This document shows positions 28,489 through 37,686 of a DNA stretch of 64,000 nucleotides, one piece after another. The position numbers and the translations under genes are program-made. The stretch is from Isochrysis galbana. Taxonomy: Eukaryota; Haptophyta; Isochrysidales; Isochrysidaceae. The notes beneath the pieces were generated by a model. That model was not told the origin of the DNA. It was given only the letters and a program-made list of their open reading frames with translations, and did not search any database. Where the stretch lies: the NCBI GenBank assembly GCA_018136815.1, contig CM030933.1, positions 7,776,284 to 7,840,283 on the forward strand, in the 5' to 3' direction. Position 1 is the stretch's first letter. Every line of letters begins with the position of its first letter.

Positions 28489-29246
28489 CCAACAACTAAG
28501 TTTATACTTGGTTCGCCCATGGGGGGGCACGAGCCCCCCTCTCTCTCCACTCCTCCCCTGCCGTGGGGGAGGAACCACCCATCCTCCTGGCATGCCTGAT
28601 GGCTTGCCAGGAGGCCACTGCCCTGCTGACCCACTCTCCCACTGACAGGCACGCCTGGATCGCTCGTTCTGGCCCCTCGTGGCCAGCCCATCGCTCCAAC
28701 CCCCCCTCCCCCCCTGTTCGACAGGCAGACAGGTGCAGACTGGGGGCCCCAGAGGCTCAGGAACGCCAGCGAGGGAGAGGCAGGGGAGGCCAGGGCCCAG
28801 CCCCAGCCTCCTCTGCCCCCTGAGCTGGCCTCCAGGAGCCTCCAGGGGTCGCCAGCAAGCAGCTGCAGGCCTGGCGCAGGCACGCCATCGCGCGTGCCGC
28901 AGGAGAGAGGAGAGGGAGCGCGGAGAAGGGGGTGGGCGGAGCGAGAGCTCCGCCCACCGAAAAATATGTAAGTCCCGCACCTGTTTACAGGAGAAGTCGG
29001 GACTTAGGACGCCGCCAGCCCGGTAGGCATAGGAGGAGAAGGGGAGAACGGATCACCGGGGGGGGGCGCGGGCCACCGACCATATCTAAGCCCTTTTCCC
29101 CTATCCCCCTAGTAGTGCACGGGGGGAGTCGCCTGATGGCGGGGGGGAAAGGGCCGGCGGATTGGGGGTGTAGAAAGTTTTGCTGCGTGAGTAGAAAGTA
29201 GAGGGTCCACGGCCGCGTGTGCGGTGAGACTATTAAGAAGTTGAAC
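28489..29246 (+). mobile_element. Short hairpin-headed element, 16-bp target duplication
   Basis: Flanked by TTATTCGGTCGTGAAG at 28473-28488 and 29247-29262; the uninterrupted target is present in the other LTR (complement of about 51860-51880). 758 bases: hairpin AACTAAG...CTTGGTT at 28494-28513, CGCCCATGG, the B body, a GAAGTCGGGACTTAGG hairpin region, and a 3' end GGTGAGACTATTAAGAAGTT resembling the LINE terminus GGCGAGAATATTAAAAAG. It has no reverse transcriptase and must have been mobilised in trans. Confidence 0.9.
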
Positions 29247-29626
29247 TTATTCGGTCGTGAAGACATCTCGTTGCGATCTGTATCCAAAGTGATCGCCGTG
29301 GTCGCGCGACATGACGCTCCCCTTCGGACTCTCCGCTACGTGGGAAGTTACAACGGAGACACGCTCCGGCCGTCGCTGCGGAGTCTCTCTCTCTCTCGCT
29401 CTCTCTCTCCGTCTCTCGCGACGTGTTTGAGTTATCGGTGATTTGGGGTCGCGGTTGCTTGATAATTTGCTTGGTTTGGGTGAATGATTCCGGTGTGTTC
29501 GTGGGTCGGTGTATCCTGTTGTTCTCAGCTTCGTTGTCCGTCGTTGTTCGCTGCGTCGCTGCACTCTAGCAGCCTAGGCTCCCTCCCTGAGGGAAGAGTT
29601 CTTTGTAGGTCTAACAATCTCTTAAA

Positions 29627-30498
29627 TTAAATTAAAATTAAAATGTTATATCCTAGCCAACCCCACTAGCTAATTGGACACAACTTTTCAGCCCCGGACT
29701 CCCGCCATGCCTGGCGAGCCAGGTGTCCGAGTGGTACCGGGGGGGGGGCATTGCCCCCTCCCCTCGGTATTTGTCCTCCCCCCAGTGCAAGCACCGACCC
29801 TACGCACCCCAGCACACCCTCTCCTCGAGGCCACGCTGGGGGAAAACCCCTTTCGGGTAAAACAACGCAGGGGGGGGGGGCACTCGTGAGTTTAGGGGCC
29901 TAGAGCGCTAATCTCCCTCGCCCGAGCGAGTGGCCGCGGCGAGCCGCGGCCCTTCCCTCCTGGCTCTGGCGCCCCCGTCTTCTCTTACCCAAACGGGGCG
30001 AGAAGACACGTAAACGCCGGAGGGGAGAGCTGCCGCTCCCCCCTCCCCTCCCTCTTCCCTTTTCCTCCTCTCTTCCCTGCGGCGGGGGCCCATGGCGCGC
30101 GCCTGCGGCCCCTCGCTCAGGTCCCCAGATGGCCTGCAGGGCCTGGGAGCACAGCTCAGGGGGCAGGTGAGGCTGGGGCATGGCCCTGGCCCCTCCTGCC
30201 TCTCCCTCGCTGGCGCTCCGAGCCCCTGCGGGTCGACTGGAGCTGGCTGGGGGGTCCTGAACAGGGGGGCCCAGGGGGAGGAGGGGCTGGTCAGAGGAAT
30301 GGGCAGGCCACGACGGGCCAGGGCGGGCGAGTCAGGCGGGCCTGTGGGGAGAGGAATGGGTCAGCATGGCTGTGTGCTCATGGCAAGCCATCAGGCGTGC
30401 CAGGAGAGTGGGTGGATCCTCCCCCATGGCAGGGGAGGAGTGGAGAGAGGGGGGGGCTCGTGCCCCCCCATGGGCGAACTAAGTATAAACTTAGTTGG
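29627..30498 (-). mobile_element. 0.87-kb non-autonomous element, 16-bp target duplication
   Basis: Flanked by CTAACAATCTCTTAAA at 29611-29626 and 30499-30514; the empty site is in the other LTR near 51496-51511. 872 bases. Read on the minus strand it starts with the hairpin AACTAAGTTTATACTTAGTT (30496-30477) and CGCCCATGG, and ends GGCTAGGATATAACATTTTA with a T-rich tail. A sister copy at 46511-47383 (873 bases) has its own, different duplication. Confidence 0.9.
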
Positions 30499-30584
30499 CT
30501 AACAATCTCTTAAAACCCAACACACTAGGGCCGCTAGGAGCGCCTCGCCGCCCCACAGCCCTTCGTTCGCCGTTCGTCCCCCGT

Positions 30585-30763
30585 AGAGTCTTCCTCGCCA
30601 TGGCAAGCGCCGACGCGCCTTTCGTTGCCGTCGAAAATCCTCGAATGCACGCGGAAGCCTCCGCCTTAGTCGGGGGGTTGCGACCGCGGCAGTTTGTGCA
30701 GCCGTGGCAGCACGGCACGGGCCATCAAAAAGCAACTGGCCTGTACCTGACGGCTTCACTCCC
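30585..30763 (+). pseudogene. Retrotransposon methyltransferase-domain fragment
   Basis: Sixty codons, RVFLAMASADAPFVAVENPR to TGLYLTASLP, nearly identical to residues 179-238 of the gypsy polyprotein at 52976-59437. They include the ENP motif and the QPWQ..G..KATGLYL stretch. It is joined upstream directly to the LTR and downstream to the inverted acidic repeat. This shows that the methyltransferase segment belonged to more than one copy of the retrotransposon and was not created at the 59-kb locus by chance. Confidence 0.85.
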
Positions 30764-30766
30764 GCC

Positions 30767-31553
30767 CCGGAGGCAGTGGGAAGAAGAAAGCCTGGAGCGT
30801 CCGACGCACAGTTCTCGTTCTTCTCTTCTCCTCCCTCCTCCACAGAGTCCTCGTCGGTGGTGGTGGTGGTGGACTCCTCGGTCGGAGAAAGGGTCTCCTC
30901 CTCGGCACCAGGAACGCGAACAAGCTCCGCCTCCTCCGCCGCGTCCTTGGAGCAGGAGGAGGAACGAGTCGTGCGAGCAGCGCTTCCGCTCGGCGTCCAG
31001 TCGACAGGTGGCCGTGTCGAGGGAGTCGAACGAAGCCAGCGAGCAGGTGCACGAGAGGAGAGGACGGAGGACCGTAAGGATGCGCGCCGAGTCGCCACCA
31101 TCGTGAGGAAGACGAGGCCGAGGAGAGAGCTGGAGGGTGAGCGAGGAGGGAGGAGGGAGAAAGGCAGTAGGAGCCTTCTCACTCTGGTAGGCCGATGAGA
31201 GGGGGAGGGGAAGAGGGGGGAACCCCCCCGGGGGGCGGGAGAGAGAGATATATATCCGAAGACCAGACCAGCCGTTTACGTTAATGTTCTCGTCATATAC
31301 GGTAATAATCAACCGGTCCCATGGGGGTGCCCCAGGGGTTCCGCCCGTCCTCCGCGCCCAGAGTTGACCCGCGGAAAGAGTGAACGCACGGCGTGCACCT
31401 TCCTGGAAGTTGCTATGCGCACGCACGGCGCCCCCGCGGGGGGGCGCCGGTGCACATCGCGCCGTGCCCACGCACGGCGTGCACATGTGATTGCAAGTCA
31501 TCACAGGTGCTGCGTAACGAAACATCTCTTATATGGCCAGTTTACGTAGTTCT
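30767..31553 (-). pseudogene. Inverted partial copy of the acidic-protein repeat
   Basis: Minus strand: hairpin modules (31510-31390), the leader with GAACATTAACGTAAACGGCT, then the N-terminal acidic frame (31182-about 30790) with MVATRRASLRSSVLSSRAPA and DSVEEGGEEKNENCASDAPG. It stops where the copy at 487 would continue with EVEEPAESMEE. Sequence identity to 118-890 is very high, which suggests a recent duplication. Confidence 0.8.
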
Positions 31554-31944
31554 GGGCCGCAGGGGCTACCCCGCCGCCGCCTTCGCGGCCGTGGACCGGC
31601 TGCTTGCCGCACTCGCTGCGCGCGACCGACCGGCCGACGCTCACGTTGCGCGCTGCGCGTGCGTCGCCTGCGCGTTCCACCTGCGCGGGGCCGCGCGTGT
31701 CCCGATAGGCATTTTGTCATTTGACCGCACATTCCCTCGCGCGCGCTGCCGCTCTGCCCGCTAAAGCAAGCAGCAGAACCAGCAACCAGCAACCGCAACA
31801 GTGGCGAGTGGAAGTGCGTCAACACCGTGTCAACACTTGTTGTGCCCTGCGTCAACACTTGTAAGAGGCCAGATGGGTTAACACCTTGCCCAAGCTACTG
31901 TAATGGGCCCTCAAGGGCGTGTCAACGTGAACCCATACGCCCTG
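31554..31944. mobile_element. Right-hand part of a hAT-like element, without nested insert
   Basis: Matches 35380-35570 joined directly to 36708-36872 and so supplies the empty site of the nested hAT at 35572 (AAAGCAAGCAGCAGAACCAG). It ends with AACGTGAACCCATACGCCCT at 31927-31946, the terminal inverted repeat of that family. The left end is missing where it meets the acidic repeat. Confidence 0.75.
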
Positions 31945-32028
31945 TGGGGGGGTCCCCGCGGCGGGGGACCCGAAGGAGAGGTGGGGAGCGGCGGCGCGCT
32001 CCATGGCGACCAACTATAAAGTTAGTTG
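31945..32028 (-). mobile_element. 5' fragment of a hairpin-headed LINE (A subfamily)
   Basis: Minus strand: hairpin AACTAACTTTATAGTTGGT at 32027-32009, then CGCCATGGAGCGCGCCGCCG and CCTTCGGGTCCCCC. It stops at the hAT end. The next 240 bases (32030-32280) contain repeated AAAGCGCGCGGCGCGA motifs (four copies) and no gene. Confidence 0.6.
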
Positions 32029-32284
32029 TGGGCAAGGAACTGAAGGTGCGCGGCGCGATATGAGCCAATTGCGACCTAAAAGCGCGCGGCGCGATATTAG
32101 AAAGCGCGCGGCGCGACATGAGCCAATTGCGACGCTAAAAGCTAAAAGCGCGCGGCGCTATGTGTTTGCCATTGAGTTTCAAAATTATGATTTGATGGAA
32201 CGAGTACCAAAAAATTGAGGTGCAAGCTGGCAAACTAATAGATGGACGTCACATCAACACTCTAATATAAAACAAAACATTAGC

Positions 32285-32441
32285 TGGCCCTCTTTTGACG
32301 GAACGCGACTTTCGGTGGGCGGACGCGGACGCTTCGACAGCGGCTGCTCCATGGGCACTGGGGGGGCGCCCTCGGCGGGGGGCCCGAAGGAGAGGGGAGT
32401 CGCGGCGGCGCGCTCCATCGCGTCTAAGTATCAACTTAGTT
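32285..32441 (-). mobile_element. 5' fragment of a hairpin-headed LINE (A subfamily)
   Basis: Minus strand: hairpin AACTAAGTTGATACTTAGA at 32441-32423, then CGCGATGGAGCGCGCCGCCG, and GCCCCCCAGTGCCCATGGAG as at the LINE ORF1 start. Truncated after about 150 bases. It is followed on the plus strand by a GCCTCCGCC/TCCTCC microsatellite-like stretch (32443-32625). Confidence 0.6.
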
Positions 32442-32805
32442 GGCCGCCTCCGCCTCCGCCTCCGTGCCTAGGCCTCCGCCTCCGCCCACCGCCCACGCCG
32501 CCGCCCTCGCCGCCACCGCCATCGAGACCGCCTCCGTCTCTCCCGCCCTCTCCTCCTCCTCCCTCTCCTCCTCCTCCTCCCTCTCCGCCTCCGCCCACGG
32601 CACCGCTCTCGCCGCCGTGGGAGTCGGCGTATGTAGAAATGTAGAAGCCAAAAATCCCTGCTTTCTTGTAATGGTGCACCCTTAGTATCCTAGTATACTC
32701 GTAGAGTACTGCTGGCCGTCGGACACGGAGCACTGGATTTTGACCGCTGCAGGGAAGGAAAGAAGAGGGCTCCGTCGTGACGGCGTGGGCGGCGCGACGT
32801 CGCGG

Positions 32806-34394
32806 ATGGGCGCGCGGCCGCTCTCTGTGGAGCCCGCCTTCGTCGAGGAGCAACGCGGGCGGGCCGAGGTGCGGAAGCGGCGGTTCAGCGCAGAGAGCGG
32901 GGCATTACCTCCGCCGCCGCCCAAGAAGACCGTCGCCTGGCCGGGCGGCAAGATTGTCACGCCCAACAAGGCAGAAGCGATTGCTGCCTTCCTGCGGCGC
33001 AAGCAGGGATCGCTCGACGCACACAAGGAGCGCGCGCTCCGAGCGGAGCTGGCGCGCGCGCGTGAGGCGGGAGATGAGATCGCCGCGCCCGTGCTCGCCG
33101 GCATCACCTTCGCCCTCAGCGCAGGCGGAGACGAGGCAGGCATGAGCCAGGCCGAGCTTGCACGTGCCATTCGCGCTGCAGGCGGCTCCGTCTCCAACAC
33201 AGTTCACAAGAAGGTCCATTTGCTCGTTGCCAGTGAGCGTCCGCCTCGCTAGCCACCATGTATTGCGATATGTATCCTCGCACCTGTCCTCTATCGCGCG
33301 CCGCAACCTCGCGCTGTCTCCCTCTTCCGGGGATGTCACCGATGACAAGGCATAGTTCACCTCGAGGGCTTGCCCGCTGACGAACAAAATCATCACCATC
33401 TTTCGACTGAGGATGCCAGGGAGACAGCGAACGCTTGTGCTTGGAGTTAATTTGAAGTGTTGACGCTCCATGCTCTGTCTGCCCCTCGCTGATCGAGCCC
33501 TTCCGTCTCTTGCCCACAGGTGATCGCGCCATCCGTCGCAACACGCAAGCTGTTCGCAAGGCACGATCCAAGTACGGCATCCCCATCGTGCGCCCGGCCT
33601 ACATACACGACTCGATCGCCTCCGGATCGAGGAAAGACCACTCACAATATCTCCACCAGCTTATGGATGCGCGTGGGCCAGCTAATGCTGAGGCGAGTTC
33701 CCCCCCTGTCGCTTCAACAATTGCGGCGCGAGCCGTGGCCAGCGGCACCAGCGTCATGGGCCTCGATGAGAACAGCGATAGCGATAGCAACGCAAGCAGT
33801 CAAAACGCATCTGCGGCAGCTGGTCAAGTACGTCGAGTACCGCGCGAGTACGGGGGCATCTCGGATGCCAAACTAGGACACGCGCCCGATGGCCAGGCGT
33901 ATGGGGAAAGCTCGAGTGACGAGGCATCGTCGTCCAACCTAGGTTTGGCACCAGGTCGTCCCGATGCAAGGCAGCCGCAGCACCGAAGCACGTCAGCACA
34001 GAGCAGAGTGCCTGGTGATGGGCGACAAGGGCCTTTGGCGCAGTCTCTGGCAGAGCAGCAATGGCGAGAGGCCCTGGGATTGCCTCCTCGCCGGCTGCGA
34101 AGGTCCTTAGTGAGTCGCGCCATGCTGACTGTCGGGACCAAGACAGGCCTAAGACGTTTCAAGATGCTCACGAGGCAGCTGACTCGACTGAGGTGTCACA
34201 GATGGTACACCTTGTCAACTAGCGTACGACGCGCCTTCTTAGTCGGCAGTCCGCGTGCCTTTGCGCGCGCAACGGCTGCGATGGACGAGGAAGCAGCCGA
34301 GGCGATCTCGGCGCATCTTGGAGGCGGTAAGAGTGCTTGCCAAAACGACACGTGCAGGCACGCTCACCATGATCACTGCACTGACGAGTTCTGA
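32806..34394 (+). CDS. BRCT-domain protein
   Basis: Exons 32806-33232 and 33520-34394, joined by a 287-base GT-AG intron in phase 1, give 433 residues. The BRCT domain spans the intron: LAGITFALSAGG, ELARAIRAAGGSVSNTVHKK, VHLLVAS, then RRNTQAVRKARSKYGIPIV and RPAYIHDSI, which is the usual order (hydrophobic strand, GG turn, T-HL/V, K-x-x-KA, P-V-xxxW/Y-xxDS). BRCT domains bind phosphopeptides or each other in DNA-damage and replication complexes. The remaining 270 residues are Ser/Ala/Gln-rich with an Arg-rich helix (PRRLRRSLVSRAML) and a Cys/His tail (CQNDTCRHAHHDHC). No second domain lets me name it, and further introns in the C-terminal part are possible. The start at 32806 is the first in-frame Met. 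Confidence 0.75.
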
Positions 34395-34439
34395 TTTTGC
34401 TGCCGTGAGACATCCAATCGTTTGTGAATACATGCTTTA

Positions 34440-34892
34440 GTGGATGATAAGTAAATTAAACTTCACGTCGTTATGGTTATGATCTAGCCAACCCCACCCA
34501 CACGCTAATTGGACAACGTCTAAGTTTCAGCCCGCCCGGATTCCGTGCCATGCGTTAGGCCTGGCGGCAGCCGGGTGCCGGGTACGTTCGAATGATATGG
34601 GGAAAGGGGGGAGGAGCACTGCCTCCTATTGCCTTGGCACCATCGCGGTGACTAGGGCGGCCGAGAGCACGAGCAGCGTCGCTATCACTCGCGCTCTCTC
34701 CGCAACAGATTCGGATCTAAATGTCTCTTACAATTCGCTACACCACACACCACTATCAAACCCACATTCACAGTAACACGTAGAGGGGCAACTTCTTGAT
34801 AGTGTTGAGTCAGCTATGAGCTACTCTCACGAGCTATTAAAAGATCTAACGATCTAAAAAAATTCTTGAAGGTGACAGCGTATGACTGCTAC
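34440..34892. mobile_element. Debris of short elements and a LINE
   Basis: 34480-34600 matches the 3' half of the 0.87-kb elements (CTAGCCAACCCCAC..GCTAATTGGACA). 34640-34720 matches 5518-5590 (GGTGACTAGGGCGGCCGAGAG shared except the end). No gene. Confidence 0.55.
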
Positions 34893-35571
34893 GCTACAAC
34901 CAGGGTGTATGGGTTCACGTTTACCCGGTGTTGACCCACTTTGCGTTAACACCTCCATTGGCTAGGTGTGGCACATGCGTTAACACCTCAATCTGCAAGT
35001 GTTGGTACCAGCAGCGGGTCAACACGTTAACACCACACTGCCGGTGCTGTGTGTTGTGTACTACTGTGCACCCACGCGCCCACGCACTCACGCACCCACT
35101 GAATGCTACGTGCCGCGCGTGCGCGCGCACGAGGAGCTGCACGGCCAAGTGGCAAGTGGGGAGTTGCTCCTCGGCACGGGCACCATGGCCGACTTGGAGC
35201 TTGCGCGGCTGCACTTGCTGCTGCTGCTGCGCGCGCTGCGCTGCTGCCGCTACACGGGCGGCGCGCCGGCGCGCCCGCGCACGATGGGACCGTGCTACTC
35301 CTTGTGCACGCGTGGGCCGCCCACTGCGTGGGGAGGCGGCGGCGGCGGTCGGAGGTGCGCCGGCGGTGCCCGCCGCCGCTTTCGCGGCCGTGGACCGGCT
35401 GCTCGCCGCACTCGCTGCGCGCGACCGACCGGCCGACGCTCACGTTGCGCGCTGCGCGTCGCCTGCGCGTTCCACCTGCGCGGGGCCGCGCGTGTCCCGA
35501 TAGGCATTTTGTCATTTGACCGCGCATTCCCTCGCGCGCGCTGCCGCGCTGCCCGTTAAAGCAAGCAGAAT

Positions 35572-36699
35572 TAGGGCCTGGCGGATATTTCAATTTTTTT
35601 CGGCCCAAATTTCGATCAAAAATATGTGCAAAATTTCAAAAAGTTTGCCCAAATTTCGACAAAAATTTCAATTTTCAAAAAATATTTCAATGCTCTTCTG
35701 CATGCCTAGATGCCTAGGCCTAGAGCCTAGACGATGCATGAAACATGAAACATGAAACAGATACAGATACTACCACTATCATCACCAAACACTACCACAC
35801 ATTTGCACACTCACACACTCACACGCTCTCGGAGGCGGCTCGCTTGTTGCGATTGTAGCGCAACATCATGGACACTTCAACTTGGTCGGCCAGGGATGAG
35901 GCCCTATTCGCGCCAAAAGTACATTGGAGCAATGAGAAGACGCGCTCGCACGAGGCGGAATTAGCGGGGACAGGCACATAACGATCCTTGCCTCGTCGCT
36001 CAGCTCGACGGGGATGTTGTTGTCGCCAGCGTCCTCGCCGTGATCGCTCGCGCGCTCGCTCTCCTCGCGCTCGATCTCGCCGTCGGTCTCGCTCATCGAG
36101 GACTCGTCGTCGTGCATGCAGCGCCGCGGCGCCGGCGTGCGCTGCATGCGCGCGCGCTGGGGACGGGGACGCTTGCCTGCGCGAGCAGAGGAGAGGCAGA
36201 AGACAGGGTGAGCAGTGTGAGTTAGCGCGCGCTCGCGCGCACGTGCATGAGCAGCGGGCAAAGCAAGGAGGGGGCAGTGGGTTCACCTGGCATGAGCGCC
36301 GGCGCGCCGGCGAGCTCGTCCTCTCTCTCTCCTCTCTCTCTCTTCTTCTTCTTCTTCTTCTGCTCTTTCTCTGCTCTCTTGCTTTTATTCTATTGCACGT
36401 GGGGTATAGGGTATATGTTTTTGCCAGAGGTGCGCGCGAGAGGAGACAGACATACAGAGGGAGGGAGAGGAGAGAGAGAAGAGCAAAGTTTCGAAGCGGG
36501 AAAATCTACTGATTTTTTTACCAGTGGGCTACCGGTGTCTTGGTTTTCGCGGGCGCGCCAACGCAGAGACCCGCCCAAATATGTGCGCGCGAGCGCCTCG
36601 GACCAGCCCAAATATGTATAAATATGTGTAAATATGTATTTCCGGGCCGACATGCCCAAATTTCAAGTTGATATTTCAAGAAATATCTGCCAGGCCCTA
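35572..36699 (-). mobile_element. Nested hAT element with 8-bp duplication
   Basis: Direct duplication AGCAGAAT at 35564-35571 and 36700-36707. Inverted termini TAGGGCCTGGCGGATATTTC and GAAATATCTGCCAGGCCCTA. Subterminal AAATATGT and CAAATTTC motifs occur at both ends, the former shared with the hAT at 6841. 1128 bases, inserted into the older hAT; the empty site is at about 31760-31775. Only the transposase C-terminus remains. Confidence 0.9.
35820..36286 (-). pseudogene. hAT transposase C-terminal remnant
   Basis: The end of the frame has the hAT dimerisation signature PANSASCERVFSLLQCTFGA with SMMLRYNRNKRAA (35960-35820). Upstream is an acidic stretch (MSETDGEIEREESERASDHG) in a neighbouring frame, separated by an apparent frameshift. 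The catalytic part is missing. Confidence 0.7.
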
Positions 36700-36880
36700 A
36701 GCAGAATTAGCAACCAGCAACCGCAACAGTGACGAGTGGAAGTGCGTCAACACCGTGTCAACACTTGTTGTGCCCTGCGTCAACACTTGTAAGAGGCCAG
36801 ATGGGTTAACACCTTGCCCAAGCTACTATAATGGGCCCTCGAGGGCGTGTCAACGTGAACCCATACGCCCTGGCTACAAC

Positions 36881-37450
36881 TTGCACTCCCTTTCACTGGG
36901 TTCCACGCTTGACATCGCCCTTGCGCCCTTGGGCCCCATCCCCACTCTCCTATCCCCCCCTCCCCCCTCGTTCCCTTTCTTCGGTTTCGGGGGGCCGGGG
37001 TCGACCTATGTGCGCCACTTTGGATCTGGCTCTAGGGGAGGGGGAGGGAGGGGGGGGGAGGGCCAGGGGGCCTTACTTATCACTTATCAACGACATCATC
37101 CCCGGTACTAGAGCTTGGTCCACCATCTTGAGGTTGAACGACGCTGGTGCCGGAATTTGTGCCGGAATTCTACAGACAATTGTCACGCTGACCCTTATCA
37201 ACGACATCATCCCCGGTAGGGTTAGTCATGGCCAGGGGGTCGACAAGATTGTCGCCCGGTCGATTGGTGTACCGCATCGCTGTGACACCGTCTCTGACAG
37301 TGAATAGAGTGCTTGTCTTCATATGTTCGTAGTAAGCGGTCAGCCGGTTCCGTCCTACATTGTAACGGAGCCCCTCCCCCGCGATGGGGGTGTGCGCAGT
37401 TGGTGGATGGCTCGTCCGGTGGATGTGGCTAGGGATGCTAGCCAACAAGA
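36881..37450. repeat. Repeat fragments upstream of DDX42
   Basis: 36945-37075 is a direct copy of the block found inverted at 6365-6520. CTTATCAACGACATCATCCC occurs twice (37087 and 37194), about 107 bases apart. No gene. Confidence 0.5.
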
Positions 37451-37686
37451 CCTTCTACAAGACTACAATCTCTAACGGTAAGTGGGGCGATAGTTGCCGA
37501 GCAGGCGCGTGAGGGAGAGACGACGACACGACGGTCCCTCATCAAGTCTACTTTGTTCCGTCTTCCGTCCGTCTGTGCTCCCCCTTCCCCCCCCCTATCT
37601 CGCCCGCCCTTCTCTCTGTGCGCTCCCTCTCGCCGCCCCTCTTGGTCGGCGCCTGCCCACCCGCACGTCGTACCGCCAGTCTCGCC

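Larger units (their letters stand above)
27747..30584 (+). mobile_element. Ty3/gypsy LTR (about 1.17 kb) split by two later insertions
   Basis: Starts TGTCGCATTCATC at 27747 and matches the reverse complement of 51425-52598 throughout. Removing two insertions (28489-29246 and 29627-30498, plus one copy of each duplication) leaves 1176 bases, nearly identical in length to 1174 at the other LTR. It contains GGTTCACGCTCAACGGCAAG, a CTCTCTCTCG tract and GCCGCTAGGAGCGCCTCGCC. The 3' side joins a polyprotein fragment without the intervening leader, so this is a deleted copy rather than a clean solo LTR. Confidence 0.85.
34901..36872. mobile_element. hAT element with 8-bp duplication, carrying a nested hAT
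   Basis: Direct duplication GCTACAAC at 34893-34900 and 36873-36880. Inverted termini CAGGGTGTATGGGTTCACGT and, at the right end, ACGTGAACCCATACGCCCTG. Subterminal GTTAACACC/GTGTCAACAC motifs repeat on both sides (34919-35040 and 36748-36820). No transposase is visible in the part outside the nested element, so it is non-autonomous. A truncated relative lies at 31554-31944. Confidence 0.88.

Noticed and set aside
28494-28560. Hammerhead or HDV-type ribozyme at the element 5' end
   Set aside because: I saw no CUGAUGA/GAAA core, and an HDV pseudoknot cannot be shown by eye; left as a test rather than a claim.
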